Origin: Agelas oroides
Taxonomy: Eukaryota; Porifera; Demospongiae; Agelasida; Agelasidae
DNA: 64,000 nt
NCBI GenBank assembly: GCA_949130485.1
Contig: OX422185.1
Span: forward strand, 2,030,304 to 2,094,303
Direction: 5' to 3'
The notes under the pieces are model-generated. The model saw only the letters and a program-made list of their open reading frames with translations, searched no databases and had not been told where the DNA came from. Of the stretch, positions 49,901-61,324 are shown piece by piece. The position numbers and the translations under genes are program-made. Position 1 is the first letter of the stretch. Each line of letters starts with the position of its first letter.

Positions 49901-50751
49901 ACGAACCAATGAAGGACCTCATGCTTTCACTGACAACAAAGAAGAAGAGCACTCCATTACACTTCGCTGCACTGAATGGCCACATAGACATACTTCGATT
50001 CTTCATCACTGATCTGAAATGTAGTCCAAACATTTCAGGCATGTTTGGTCATATCCCTCTTCTCTATGCTGCTGAGGGAGGTCATCTGCACGTTATGAAG
50101 TATTTGATTGATGAACAAGGGTGTGACCCATCATGTTTGGATGTAAACAAAAGTACACCACTTCACCTTGCCACATTCAAGGGACATTCAGACATTGTGG
50201 AGTTCCTTACCTTGAAAAAGAACTGTAATCCAACATCTAGAAGCTCTTATGGTAGCACTCCCATGCAATGGTCTGCAATGTATGGCCACTTGGAAATACT
50301 GAAATTTTTCATAACTGATCTAAAGTGTAGTCCAAATTTTCCAGGCCAGTATAGCCGTACCCCTCTACATAGTGCTGCTGAGGGAGGTCATCTGCACATT
50401 ATGAAGTATTTGATTGATGAACAAGGATGTGAACCATCATGTTTTGATAGAAACAAACAAACACCACTTCATCGTGCTGCATACAATGGACATTTAGATA
50501 TTGTGAAATTCCTCACCTTAGAAAAACACTGCAATCCAAATCAAAGAGATATTTGGAAGAACACTTCTCTCCATTTTGCCGCAGTAAATGGCAACCTACA
50601 AGTGGTTCAGTTTCTTGTTGAGAAGCTTAAATGTTCTTTAAACCTAAGGGGGCTGTATAATGAAACTCCTCAACAGTTGGCTGAAAGGAAGGGACATGTC
50701 GATGTGGCTCTCTATTTACAAAGGTTTCAGCATTCAACTGACCTGCAGTAA
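43984..50751 (+). CDS. 2A-leader, Death domain, CGCGNC module, ankyrin-repeat protein
   Basis: Six exons with matching phases and GT-AG introns: 43984-44386, 46840-47130, 47299-48236, 48517-48550, 48941-49056, 49453-50751 (1026 residues from the first ATG). Exon 1 has two hydrophobic stretches, the second running straight into LLLLAGDVERNPGP, a class 2A StopGo motif. Exon 2 is a Death domain (FWKAIGRGLRIDSGRLDLIQ ... LTGWLKRNY ... TWRAVVKVV). Exon 3 begins with CGCGNC...NGCPHPIP and continues as an unnamed alpha-rich module that I recall from other sponge proteins. The two small exons are acidic linkers. Exon 6 carries 12 ankyrin repeats (TPLH motifs), with repeats 5-7 copied as 8-10. Death plus ankyrin domains point to an innate-immune or cell-death adaptor in the cytosol. 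During translation the 2A would separate a leader of about 90-130 residues. The start codon is uncertain: 43984, 44107 or 44140. Confidence 0.85.
44281..44376 (+). other. Hydrophobic segment plus 2A (StopGo) peptide
   Basis: Codons 44281-44352 encode a hydrophobic run (LGIVGVCLLLGVCAVVLTLL, then LLAG). Codons 44353-44376 encode D-V-E-R-N-P-G-P, matching the D(V/I)ExNPGP consensus exactly. The family mechanism releases the chain between G (44371-44373) and P (44374-44376). Placement near the N-terminus, directly after a hydrophobic helix, is as reported for 2A signal sequences in sea urchin NLR-type genes. Confidence 0.88.
44387..46839 (+). other. Intron 1 of the 2A-Death-ankyrin gene
   Basis: This 2.45-kb intron separates the 2A leader exon from the Death-domain exon. 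It contains a Tigger/pogo-like end (tagtgaaacctctctaatat at 45236-45255) and a short (TTAGGG)n-like run at 45350-45367. No additional exon was recognised. A phase-1 join on both sides means the leader exon is a portable unit. Confidence 0.7.
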
Positions 50752-52683
50752 CTGCAGTAAGTTGTTTGTATACCGTTAAAATTGTATAGTTTAATATGTA
50801 CACTGTCATCATGCATATTACACATGTTGTGCATAGGAAAATTGTATTGTTATTTATGCAGTATGCTGTAGTTTTATAGATATGTACATACCCTGTATCT
50901 CATTTGCCTTTCATTATTTTCTGTAAGTCAAAGTATGTGAGGTGGTTACTGCATGACAATATATGGTGTGTCAATTTTTTATTGCCAGCATTATTCTTCC
51001 CCGTAGTTTGACAGCGTGTACGGCAATAATGTTGTGTAGTATGCTGTACCTGCAAAGGTGGAGTTATGGATGATGTTCATATATTAAAATTGATGTATGT
51101 ACCAACTGTCAATATGTACCCAGTCGCCACCAAGGATTGGTGTTGTTAGCAACCATCTTTAAGAGAATAGAAACAGTTGCAATTGCTTTAGACTTATTGC
51201 TTCAAAAGCATAAACATAGCAAATTATTGACAGAAAATTTTCAGCTCCAGTCTTAATCAGCTGCTTATAGTTGGCACAACTGCTGTGCTCCTCAACCTGA
51301 ACAACAGAAGCTTTCTACCATTTTGACTAGATGCTGCATGTACATGGTTTTTAGTCCCCCTGCAACTAATGATTAATAGAACATCAACAATTTGAACATC
51401 TTCTTTTGAAAGTCGAATTAAGTGTTTTGTCATTTTGAATCTGGAGTATATTATATAGGTGTAGGTCGGTAGTCTACAATCACTGGACTGGACTAGTTGA
51501 CTGGACTGGTGAACCGACTTTTTTTGTTTCACTTTGTGCTCTCTAATGAGACCTGACTCTCCTGTAGGTTTAGCCATGATGCATGGACACACAATTCTCT
51601 CTGTGTAGACTTGAAGTGAGTGGGGTACCTTTGCTTTGCTTTGTGCTTAGTGTGCACCATGGTGTGAGGTAGTTTCAGCCTCACACCCAGGTCAGAGTTG
51701 TTTTAAATGCCTGGGAACCATCCTCCATGTTATGGTGTAGACTGCCGTCTGAGTACAACTCTTCAGTGAAGGCTCTAGCCACTAGCTACATATGACACTT
51801 GCAGTTGGATAAATTACTTGTACACTTGAGTATACTACAATGTCCAATCTGTAAGCATTATCAATCTGTAAGTATAATCAAGTAACCAGCAAGACTCATT
51901 CCAAGCAATGTCTCTATTGCTGATAGTAGATGCATCAAGGCTTCCAAGTAAGCTTTATAGGATTGAATGTTCATGCTTCTTGTCTTCTAGTTAGTAAATA
52001 TTTGTGGTAGAGTCTGTGAAGGAAAGTGGCTATGTTTCCAAATGCACCCCTACAGGTGGCTTCTCATTAATAGAGAGCTTAAAAATGATTTTAGTCTGAT
52101 CCACCAGTCCAGTCCAGTGATTGTAGGTCTCCCTTGTGGTCAGTGACAGACATGTTAACCCACTGATCATTACTATGTAGGAATCAACCAGAGAGAAAAT
52201 GCATGGTGAGTAGGATGTAGGTATGTTCCTATTTACCACAGTTCACAATTCACCTCTAACCCTCAGTCCAGCTGTCTAACTGTAATACCTATGGTATTAC
52301 AACGGCCAGGCTGTCTGTTGTCATTCTCTCCAGTTGATCCCTATCTAGTACTAGCAGCGTATTTGTTGAAAAATTCTTGCAATACTAATCACAGTACATT
52401 AACATGAATCACATGACTAAAGGGTTAATTAATGGGGTTGGGGATAAAATTTTACTCTAAGATCTTGCAACCCCAGTCAGTCTCTACCTGGTACCAGGGG
52501 GAAGGATGTGTGTGTGTGTGTGCATGTGTGTGTGTGTATGTGTGTGTGTGCGTATGAGTGTTTGTGTGTGTGTGTGTGTGCATGTGTGTGTACGTGTGTG
52601 CGTGTGCGTGTGTGTGTGTGTGTGTAGTACATGACAGCTGCTCACCCTCCCTCCCTCACATGTTATGAACTCTATACACTGCA

Positions 52684-52721
<38 letters not shown>

Positions 52722-52922
52722 CTACTAGTAAACAATAACAAACAAGCAAACAAACAAAAAAGCTCACAGGGGGATTACCCTGCATGGTTTCAGAAATTAT
52801 AATGCCATATGGAAAGTAATGTACTGTATAGAGCATATACATGTATTGATTTTTGGTGCATCATTTTCTAAGGGTTTATAAAGTTTGATCAAGGCATAAG
52901 TGGTTACAAAGTGGTTACAAAA
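50752..52922. other. Convergent intergenic region with microsatellites
   Basis: This holds the 3' region of the ankyrin gene. Part of it (about 51015-51210) is duplicated at 60963-61175. It also contains a (TG)n tract (52508-52625), a (CAA)n tract (52683-52722), and an inverted pair of ccagtccagt-type motifs (51484-51510 and 52100-52125). No gene is recognised. Confidence 0.65.
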
Positions 52923-55900
52923 CTAGTTAATCGAACCATAAGTATACACAGGTATTAGCCTTCTCAGAGCCCCTTCTGTTGGCTCAGCAGTGGTGTGTCC
53001 TCGTGGAGTGTAGAATGGTGGTTCATACTCTTCTGGGTTTATCAGGCGGTCTGGCAGGGAGCCGGTAAGAGATGTCATGTCTGTTTCAGCTTCATTCCTG
53101 ATTGCTTCTGTCATAGCTGTGCACTTCCTTTTTAGGTCATGAATGATACCCATCACACTCGCCAGCTGAAAGACAAGGATTCCCATGAAAGTTGCAAGTG
53201 CTATGGAGACAGAGATGTACCCAACTGGAAGCTGATTTCCTTGTGAGAGTTTGACAAAGAAAGTAGCTCCAACCAGAATGATCAAGTTGAGAGCAAATGA
53301 GCATTCCAGGCCATTTAGACACCAGCTCCTGTAAACGCCGCCACTGACCCAGGCCCATGCTACAAGAAAAGCAGTTGTCACTACAATTGCTAACAAGTTA
53401 ACACTGGGATCTTGCTGAGGATTTAAAGCTACTACTAAGAGCAGAACAAAGCGAAGCACAAGCAACAGCCCAGGCCAATAGCGATGTTTTGCTTTGTAGG
53501 GAGCATAGTATGCATCCATGAAAGGTTTCAGTCTGGCACTGTTGACCCATGAGAAGAGCCTCAGGTGTGATATGGCCTGTAGCCACTGACCAAAGAGAAG
53601 CAAGAGAGTGTAAGGAAGAAAGAGGAAGAGGAAGACAAGCACTGCCACCAGAAAGAGTGGAATGTGTTTGCCACTGATATAGTCAATGTTTGCATCATAT
53701 AGCCACACTCCTCTGTTGTATGTTGGATATTCAAGGTAGGTGATGTAAAATACAGCAATCAACGTCCGAAGGAACTTTGTATATGAGAGGAGGATGAGAG
53801 TTGCCAAGACTGAAACTGGGTTGTTGCCAAGCAGATTTGCAAATCTGTGTGAGAAATGGCTAACAAGAACCATGAGTCCGACTAGCACCCAAATATATAC
53901 AGGGAACACAAACTGCAGCCATGTTTTGCTGTAGGCATCCATTCCATCATAGAAACATGTTTCAATACCAAAGTCAAGGTTTAGCCATGCGATGAAGACT
54001 GAGAAAGCATCAGTAGATTCCACTGGTAGAAAGATGGTACGATTAGGTCCAACAATATTGGCATAGAACACTAGGCCACTGAGTGTTCCTGTTGCCACTG
54101 TCAGTTTGCAAACAAGGAGCAAGAAGACCAGTGCTACTCCCATCACTGCAAAAAGAATGAGTAAGGCAAGATGGCTGTTGGTGCACTGCTTGCAGTGAGA
54201 AGTGCCTAGTAACAAACTGTAACCTTTCTCACAAGCTCCGCACAAGAGGCCTGACCTGTTGTGTGCACACTGCATGTTCGTGTTGTTGAGGGAAAAGTTC
54301 ACTGCTCTCAAGACACAGTAGTCAAAGGGGCAGAGTGAATTCAGAATTAGCCCATGAGATTGGTCATCATACCCAACCCAAAACTGCTTGCCTGAATCAC
54401 GTGTTATGTTTCCTACTCCATTTGTTATAGTGCATTTATGTTTACCAGTGTATTGTGCAAGTCTTGGCTCACAGACACATGATTTTTCCTTTTCACAGAG
54501 GTTAAATCCAGGTGGGCAAGTCTGATTTAAGCTCACTGAAATATGTAGTGTTTTTGTGTCACTGGCAAAAACAACTGAACACGGGCTATCATCTGCATGC
54601 AAATCTATTTGCACGTACTGAGACAGTGAAAGCACAGTGTAGTTCAGTTTGGTGCACATGTTGTTTGCCTGTTGGAGGTGTTGAGAATCTGGGAGGTGAC
54701 CGGGGTTGAACCCTTGGTTTATGATACTAACCACTCGACTAGGAACTGTTCCATGTCTTTGTCCAACTGCAACCACAGAAACTTGAAATGTTTCACCAGG
54801 ATACACTGTGCGTGGCATTATATATACATTATCACTGCAGTCTGGAAGATTATGTTCACACAGGCATATGTGAAATGGGCCTGAAGAAATGTTCGAAGTT
54901 GTGTTGTAGTCAGTGTCGTTGTTGTGGACTATTATGTCAAACACTTTACCAGAGCTGTATGAGTCCAGGCCAGTGAGTTTGCAGTTATCTATTGCACCAC
55001 CATATAAGACACTACCTGCAGCATCAGCAGAGTTGTTCTTGAAAACAAGTTGGACATCAATACCATTGGACAGATTCTGGCCAGGAAGTTGAAAGAAGCA
55101 TTCTGCTTTTGGTCCATATGGACCAAGTAAAGTACAATAACTTGCAGTAGGGCTAACATCATTAACATAGATAGCTCCTCCTAAAGTTGCATGATTGTTC
55201 TCCCAGTACACAGTTGTGTTAGGCAAAATGGAGAAGGTGCCTTTTAGTCCCATAAATACTCCTCCACCAAAATTATATCCACTCACTCCTTTCCCATAGT
55301 GTCCATTGTTAGTGAAGTAAACAGTTCCATTGAATGTCAATGTGCTGTTTATGTTTGTCATGATAGCTCCACCCATAAGTGCTGAGTTATTGATAAAGTG
55401 ACTGGTTCCATTGAAGCCAAGTACAGTACTGTTAGCGGCAATTGCGCCACCAGTACCTGCTGAGTTGTTGATGAAGTTGTTGGCTCCATTGAAATTAAGT
55501 ACAGTATTGTATTCTGTGTAGATTGCACCACCCTCAATTACAGCGGAGTTGTTGATGAAATTGTTGGTTCCGCTGAGGCTAAGTACTGTATTATCTAATG
55601 TGTAGATTGCACCACCACTATAGTAAGCGGAGTTATTGATGAAGTTGTTGGTTCCGCTTAAGCTAAGTAGAGTATTCTTTAATGTGACTATTGCTCCACC
55701 ACCAAATGCATAACCTTCAAATTGTCCAGAGGTTGCACTATTATCAAGGAAGGTTGTGTTCCCAGTAAATGTTAGGTTGCTATTGGAAGCAACGATAGCA
55801 CCTCCTAGTACAATGATACCACACGCTCTGTTATGTGTGAACTCAGTGTTTCCTGCCAGAGTAATGTCGGTGTTATTCACTACAAGTGCAGTGCCATTGT

Positions 55901-56399
55901 TGCCATGGAAGGAACAGTTAACTAGTTCAGTATGTTGTGTAGATTGTAAATCTAGGACCGCATAGAAAGGAGCTAGAGGAAAATCAGGTACAGTAATAGC
56001 ATATCTCAAAAGTCTGCTGCAAGAGGTGAAAGCCAAAGAATCTATTTTGAACTCCACCATACTTGTAAAGCTGAGGCCAACTGACCCACTGCAAACAACT
56101 GTCACTCTGTTGCCTGAGGAAAACTCTCCACACATCGTCAACCTGGTTACATTGGAAACTGTGATACTCATATTGAGAGCATGGTCACCTGGCAAGAACA
56201 CCATAGTGGTGTTGGAGGTAAAGTACAGTCTAGCTTCTTGTGCATATTCAGAGAGTGTGGTGCAGTTGGCTGAATTGTGAGGGCAGGATGAGCATGAGGT
56301 GGCAGTGGGTGTGACACAGTACACATTCTCAGCAGAACAGTAGGAGAAAGTGTTAATGAGCAGTGCTGCCACAAGAACACATGCAGGCTGAAGCATCAT
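52923..56399 (-). CDS. Beta-helix/polytopic membrane protein, copy B (intact, single exon)
   Basis: An uninterrupted frame of 1158 residues. Residues 1-23 are a signal peptide. Residues 24-195 are a cysteine-paired N-terminal domain with many N-x-S/T sites. Residues 195-410 carry about eight GGAI/GGAIYT repeats with NNFINNSA turns, a right-handed beta-helix pattern like polymorphic membrane proteins. Residues 530-630 look like a beta-sandwich (VYPGETFQVSVVAVGQRHG). Residues 628-740 are cysteine-rich. About nine hydrophobic segments span 743-1087. The tail (1088-1158) is charged and ends VYTYGSIN. The architecture suggests a plasma-membrane receptor or adhesion protein with a large glycosylated ectodomain. 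It matches copy A closely up to the last membrane segment, and then the tails are unrelated. It is divergent from the ankyrin relic to its right. No enzyme motif was recognised. Confidence 0.88.
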   Translation of the reverse strand: MMLQPACVLVAALLINTFSYCSAENVYCVTPTATSCSSCPHNSANCTTLSEYAQEARLYFTSNTTMVFLPGDHALNMSITVSNVTRLTMCGEFSSGNRVTVVCSGSVGLSFTSMVEFKIDSLAFTSCSRLLRYAITVPDFPLAPFYAVLDLQSTQHTELVNCSFHGNNGTALVVNNTDITLAGNTEFTHNRACGIIVLGGAIVASNSNLTFTGNTTFLDNSATSGQFEGYAFGGGAIVTLKNTLLSLSGTNNFINNSAYYSGGAIYTLDNTVLSLSGTNNFINNSAVIEGGAIYTEYNTVLNFNGANNFINNSAGTGGAIAANSTVLGFNGTSHFINNSALMGGAIMTNINSTLTFNGTVYFTNNGHYGKGVSGYNFGGGVFMGLKGTFSILPNTTVYWENNHATLGGAIYVNDVSPTASYCTLLGPYGPKAECFFQLPGQNLSNGIDVQLVFKNNSADAAGSVLYGGAIDNCKLTGLDSYSSGKVFDIIVHNNDTDYNTTSNISSGPFHICLCEHNLPDCSDNVYIMPRTVYPGETFQVSVVAVGQRHGTVPSRVVSIINQGFNPGHLPDSQHLQQANNMCTKLNYTVLSLSQYVQIDLHADDSPCSVVFASDTKTLHISVSLNQTCPPGFNLCEKEKSCVCEPRLAQYTGKHKCTITNGVGNITRDSGKQFWVGYDDQSHGLILNSLCPFDYCVLRAVNFSLNNTNMQCAHNRSGLLCGACEKGYSLLLGTSHCKQCTNSHLALLILFAVMGVALVFLLLVCKLTVATGTLSGLVFYANIVGPNRTIFLPVESTDAFSVFIAWLNLDFGIETCFYDGMDAYSKTWLQFVFPVYIWVLVGLMVLVSHFSHRFANLLGNNPVSVLATLILLSYTKFLRTLIAVFYITYLEYPTYNRGVWLYDANIDYISGKHIPLFLVAVLVFLFLFLPYTLLLLFGQWLQAISHLRLFSWVNSARLKPFMDAYYAPYKAKHRYWPGLLLVLRFVLLLVVALNPQQDPSVNLLAIVVTTAFLVAWAWVSGGVYRSWCLNGLECSFALNLIILVGATFFVKLSQGNQLPVGYISVSIALATFMGILVFQLASVMGIIHDLKRKCTAMTEAIRNEAETDMTSLTGSLPDRLINPEEYEPPFYTPRGHTTAEPTEGALRRLIPVYTYGSIN

Positions 56400-57439
56400 C
56401 TGTTAAAATGACTGCAGAAAAATATTTATTACAATTTTGGTGTGCAAGAGTGTAAAATTATGTGGGAATATACACGTTCCTCATGGCTACTAGATACTCT
56501 CTGGTCTCAGAACGTTAGTCGTTATCTGAGTTTCTAACATAAGGTAATCAGTTAACTGGCAATTTTTAAGATATTTACAAGTAAGACTTATAGCCTGGGT
56601 TCAGACTTTATAAACAGTACTGGATATTGATTTACCTGGCTAAAATATGTGTGCATGTCTTTATTCACCCTGGTTGTCATACCAAACATTGATTGTTAGA
56701 CAAGTGTAGACTCACCTGCTTTTCAAGGCATGTGAGCACAGAAATCATGTGACTCAGCTGGATCAATTTTATTACAGCAAGCAACCAACAGTCAGACAGG
56801 CCACACTCACTGTTCACCAGCACCAATGTGTGAGAACAATGATTCTCTAATACTAATCCTTTTGCTCTTTGAACTCACCAACCGAAGTAGTTTTGTACTC
56901 AAACCTACCAATTGAAATTCAGCTTTACTGGGTATGATCAATACAATTCGTGGCTTCTGTTTAACTATACTGAGAAACTCATCAGATTATCAGCAAAAAT
57001 CCCTCACATCTGCAACTAGGGTGGTGACCACTTGTGGACTAAACAACCATTAAGATGTTGTGCTTCTAAGTTTTCAATTTCCTTGAATGGAGAAGCAGCT
57101 AGTAGTGGCCTGTATCTCAAATGATGATCTTGGGTATTGTGCAATAAAAAATTTTCTATGATGGACCAAGGCTTGAACCTTGATTTGAAAACTGAGACCC
57201 CTCTTACTACATAAAAATTGGGAGAGTTGTCTATTGAGATACAGAAATCAAACCTCAGCCATTTCATTTGCTGGCTAAAGTTCAAGCATGTCCCACCTCC
57301 TAAGGACCTACAACCTGCTGGTTAGGGGTGCGCGGATTATGCCGATATTGAAATGAGCATAGTAAGTATGCAAAAGCATGGATCATAATTCGAGCAGATT
57401 CTCTGAGTGTTAATTAAAGTTTTGTGGACACTTGGCCAC
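56400..57439. other. Spacer between membrane protein B and the ankyrin relic
   Basis: About 1 kb of AT-rich sequence without an exon. Neither a 2A leader nor a Death-domain exon was found here, unlike the equivalent 5-kb interval in the first unit. This suggests the duplicated unit lost them or never had them. Confidence 0.55.
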
Positions 57440-58052
57440 GTGGTGATTCTGTGTGGGGGATCTGGAGACTGTCATGTCTCTTGTAGATAAAGAGCGCCAA
57501 AATCCACTTAAGAAAGACAAATATGGAAATACTGCTCTTCATGCAGCTGCACAAATAGGAAGTTTAGACGTGCTCAAGTATTTCATCAATGAGAAACATT
57601 TTAACCCTGCATGTCTAGGTTATTGTGGGGGAACACCACTTCATGTAGCTACTGAACATGGCTGCTTTGATGTCATCAAGTATCTAATTATTGAGCAGCA
57701 AGCAGAGCCTTAGTCTCGGAGCCAGACCCTCATACGCAGAAGGCAGATGGACTCCACTACACCTTAGTTCTGAAAGAGGTCGTCTCAGCATTGGATACTT
57801 AGGTATTGTGGAATTTCTCACCTTAGTGAAACGCTGCAATTCAAATTAAAGAGATATTTGGAAGAACACTCCTCTCCATTTTGCCAGAGTAAATGGCAAC
57901 CTACAAGTGGTTCAGTTTCTTGCTGAGAAGCTTAAAAGTGTTGTTCTAACCTAAGAGGTGTGTATAATGCAATTCCTCATCAGTTGACTGAAAGCAAGGG
58001 ACATCTCAAAGTAGCTCTCTATTTACAGGAGTTTCAGCACTTCACTGAATAG
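57440..58052 (+). pseudogene. Ankyrin-repeat relic, duplicate of the 49453-50751 exon
   Basis: Starting GDLETVMSLVDKERQNPL, the first 85 or so codons match repeats 1-3 of the intact ankyrin exon almost residue for residue. A TAG then interrupts the frame near 57711. After a remnant of repeat 4 there is a large internal deletion, and matching resumes at repeats 10-12 (FLTLVKRCN, NTPLHFARVNGNLQVVQFL) with further stops. The Death, CGCGNC and 2A exons are absent upstream. This is a host-gene pseudogene from the tandem duplication. Confidence 0.85.
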
Positions 58053-58108
58053 CAATGACTAGCTACATGGAATATGGTAATACCATATATACATGGATAC
58101 ACTATATA

Positions 58109-58478
58109 GATAAACCACAGTAGACAGGGATTTATGGTCCATAAACCACCTGAGCCTGAGGGCGCAGCCAGAGGGCGAGGGTTGTTTATGGACCATAAAT
58201 CCCGTCTACTGCGGTTTATCTGTTATAATCTCCACTCTGATTGGTCCTTGTTGTTATTATGTAAATACACATGGTAGTTTTCACTGTAAACAAGGTATGT
58301 TATTAGTAAACATGTAAAGTAATTTACACTCTAAACAAGGTAGGTTATAGGAAACATCATTTTACAACTTACTGTGGTATATGGAACAGAATCTACAGAA
58401 TCTACAACTTCCTTGTCAGTATATGGAAAATAATACCCACCTGTTACCACAGAAACAAGGGTGAAGTGGAGTGTATAT
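58109..58478. repeat. Dispersed repeat with terminal hairpin, copy 2
   Basis: The same order and orientation as 24153-24500, with a slightly longer hairpin centre (extra gcgcagccagag). It is inserted just after the end of the ankyrin relic. Confidence 0.75.
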
Positions 58479-58558
58479 ATATTTGTCACCTTGCGTGGGC
58501 GGATCAAAGAAGCCGCACGCACTTTAAGGAAGCAAGATCCCGCCTTGCCGTGAGAACC

Positions 58559-58636
58559 GTGCTTTAACCGGGTGTGAAGGTGCTTTAACCAGGTGCGTGC
58601 TTTAACTAGGTGTGAGCGTGCTTTAATTGGGTGTGA
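58559..58636. repeat. Short tandem array, about 21-bp unit
   Basis: Four degenerate copies of gtgctttaaccgggtgtgaag follow each other. Confidence 0.75.
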
Positions 58637-59220
58637 AAAGTACAATTAACCCAGTACATGGACAGTACAGTATATATGAAACATAGCTATATGACACGGA
58701 ATGCATGCACGAAGCAGCAAGACAAAAAGAAAAAAGCAGCTTGCGTACTCCTAGAACAGCGCTCAATCGAGGCATATTCAAATTTGTTGGTAGCGCTACA
58801 CAGCGGACTTTCGAACACTTTTCCGTTTCCACTACTCTTTTCTAAGCCTCGCAGAGAGAGCAGCAACGCTTTAAATACGCTAGAACTGCACACATTATTA
58901 CGCCCGACCTAGCTACTCACGCTTACGTGCGGTGAGCTGCGTAAAAAAAGTGATTTTACCTCGTTTGGGCCATAAAACTGACAGTTCTTTATTCCTGCTT
59001 GCGTTCTTCGATTTACGATGGCAGAATTTGTCATCGCTGAAAGCTGAACGGCCTAGCAGTGAGTAAATAACGCTACAGATTCAGCCATGGCAGCAACGCT
59101 CGATTTGAATTGAGAAGCCAGCTAAACACATTTGCATGATGTCACGCTTGGCAACAACCGTGTTTGACGTCATTTGCTTAGCAACCGGTGACACAAAACA
59201 CTTATACCACGCCTACTCGG

Positions 59221-59295
59221 GATGTATCCGGTTTAAATCGCTCCGCCCTCGGGCGCTACGCGACCTCGGGCGTCGCGATTTAAACCAGATACATC
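59221..59295. repeat. Palindrome of about 75 bp
   Basis: The sequence gatgtatccggtttaaatcg at the left is mirrored by cgatttaaaccagatacatc at the right, with GC-rich cctcgggcg repeats in the loop. It is probably the end structure of an inserted element. Confidence 0.7.
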
Positions 59296-59330
59296 CCTCG
59301 TAGACGTGATATAAGTATTACATATATTAT

Positions 59331-60544
59331 AAAGACTTAAACATTAAAAATGTAAAAAGATGTAGGGATGGCATGCCAAAAAGTATGCAAACAAGGTAGG
59401 GATGATATAATAGTGAAGGTGAATTTATAAAGCCCTATCCCTACATCTTTTTACATTACAGTTGCAAACTAATATGAAAAAGATGCAGGGATGAGGCTTT
59501 GTAAATTTACCTTCACTATTATATCATCCCTACCTTGTTTGCATACTTTTTGGCATGCCATCCCTACATCTTTTTACTTTTTTTAAGTCTTGTTTCTGTC
59601 CTTTTTTGATGTTAATCTCAGTTACAGTTAGACCTAAGCCTAAGAAGAATATTTCTTTCAAGTGTAACCACAACACCAGAACTTGAAACGGCATTGACAA
59701 TTTAGTAGTGGTTCCAAGCATGTAATAACATTGCCAGCTAGAATCTGATGAAGGCCAACCACTCTCCGGAGCTCCGTACCAAACTTTTTGAAAGCAATCT
59801 CCTGATTTTCAATCTCATGACGACTGACCAGCTGCAGCACAGGAATGACAACTGACCATCATAGCGTCACAGTTTACTAAAGCTGTGAGTAGCTACTTTA
59901 TTTAGTGTAGCTATAAGTTGGCAGCTACATGCAGCGCCTTACCTGTATGTGGTGTTCATAAACCTTGCCCACTACTACGGGAAGAGACCGTCCCAGCCGT
60001 GCGCGTGGTCAACTCGTGATTTCGCTTGTGCACTAGTCTCGTTCTCAGACCAATGAGCGTGGTATTTGGCCTGGGAACGAGACTACATGTGCGCATGCGT
60101 ACAAAATTAGCAAATGGCGTCCTTCACAACGGACAGCAACCACAGGGTGTTGTGAATGGCTTTTATTGACCCGGGTGAATTTGAAGCTATGAAGACGCTG
60201 AGTGGTCGTAGAGCTCCGCGCTGTGATAAGCATCAGTTTCGTGCTAAAATGACGGTGAGTACTTAAACCGCTTGCGAGATGTCGTTGTTGAACATAGTGG
60301 TCGTAACAAGAAAGAAAGAAAGAAAGAAAGAAAGAATATGAAAAATGGCACTTTTGCTACCGCACACTTTTGCGTTTAGCTGTCTTCAGCGTGGCTTTTG
60401 GCCACTTATACGAGTCTTGCTGATCACAAAGGCACTCAAAGAGGAAGCCTGGGCGCTTAAATAAGCTTTTAGCGTGTTTGTGGTGAAGTTATACGGCTTT
60501 TGCTTAAGTACTGCATATATTGCGCATCGGCGCCATCCCTACAT
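59331..60544. mobile_element. Composite repeat with internal foldback, copy 2 (inverted)
   Basis: The reverse complement of the element at 31674-33250. The foldback part (59340-59590) has a short loop here, and the far end is gcgccatccctacat at 60530-60544. A (GAAA)n tract sits at 60308-60335. The element separates the ankyrin relic from the displaced ankyrin 3'-region relic at 60963, so it inserted into the duplicated unit. Confidence 0.7.
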
Positions 60545-60962
60545 AGAGAGTCTACTGATTCTCTGATATCCTATACAAACACTATATCCTTGATTTGTTT
60601 ACATTTGCATATTTTTCTCTAATTCCTGAATGTGGTGTTGTTTTAGTCAACAAAGATGCAATTGTACCTGCATGTACCCTAAAATCTAAATGACCATCAA
60701 GTTTGGAAATTTTAGGAATATGTCGACCCATTATACCTTCAGACTCATAATACCAGCATCTACCTTATAGCACTGAACTCTGAAGTGATTGAGCCAAGGT
60801 AAACCTGCAGCACCATCTTGGGGTGCGATTATGCTCGTTAAAACTAAATTTGACACAATACGAAAAAGGGAACCGTTTAACAAACAGTTATTGTGCAATG
60901 ATACTCATGAAGGTGGAGCTAATTAGCTAATTAATTGCTAACCTGTAGTTTGCTTGCATTAT

Positions 60963-61175
60963 TGTCAAAAATGTTGTGTAGTATGTTGTATCTTAGAGAT
61001 TTATGCGTAACTGCAGTAGTTGATCTGACGTATACCAACTGCGTTCATTGCCACATTCATGTATTAGTGATTACCAAGGATTGGTTTTCAGCAACCATGC
61101 AGGATTGGTTCTTAGCAACCATCTTTAAAACAATAGAATCAGTTACTGTAGGCCCATTGCTCTGTGGCAGTATTC
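60963..61175 (+). pseudogene. Relic of the ankyrin gene 3' region
   Basis: The sequences ttgttgtgtagtatg, ccaaggattggt(t/g)tt and agcaaccatctttaa occur in the same order as in 51015-51190, after the stop codon of the intact ankyrin gene. This is non-coding homology and marks a third copy, or the displaced end of the second unit. Confidence 0.65.
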
Positions 61176-61324
61176 AGGATTTGAGCATAGGCATTGAAAT
61201 GCATGTTACATTCAGTGTGAGAGCCTTCATCACCTGTCTATTAAGGTTTCTCTCTGATTTGTTTAAATATTTGGAGTATTGAACATGGCTGAGTCAAAAT
61301 GTCAGAAAGCGTTTACCATTCTGA

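Noticed and set aside
38240-56399. Bacterial (chlamydia-like) origin of the GGAI-repeat proteins
   Set aside because: The repeats resemble bacterial polymorphic membrane proteins, but there is no autotransporter barrel. The C-terminus has about nine helical membrane segments, N-glycosylation sites are abundant, and the genes sit among intron-bearing animal genes. Contamination is unlikely.
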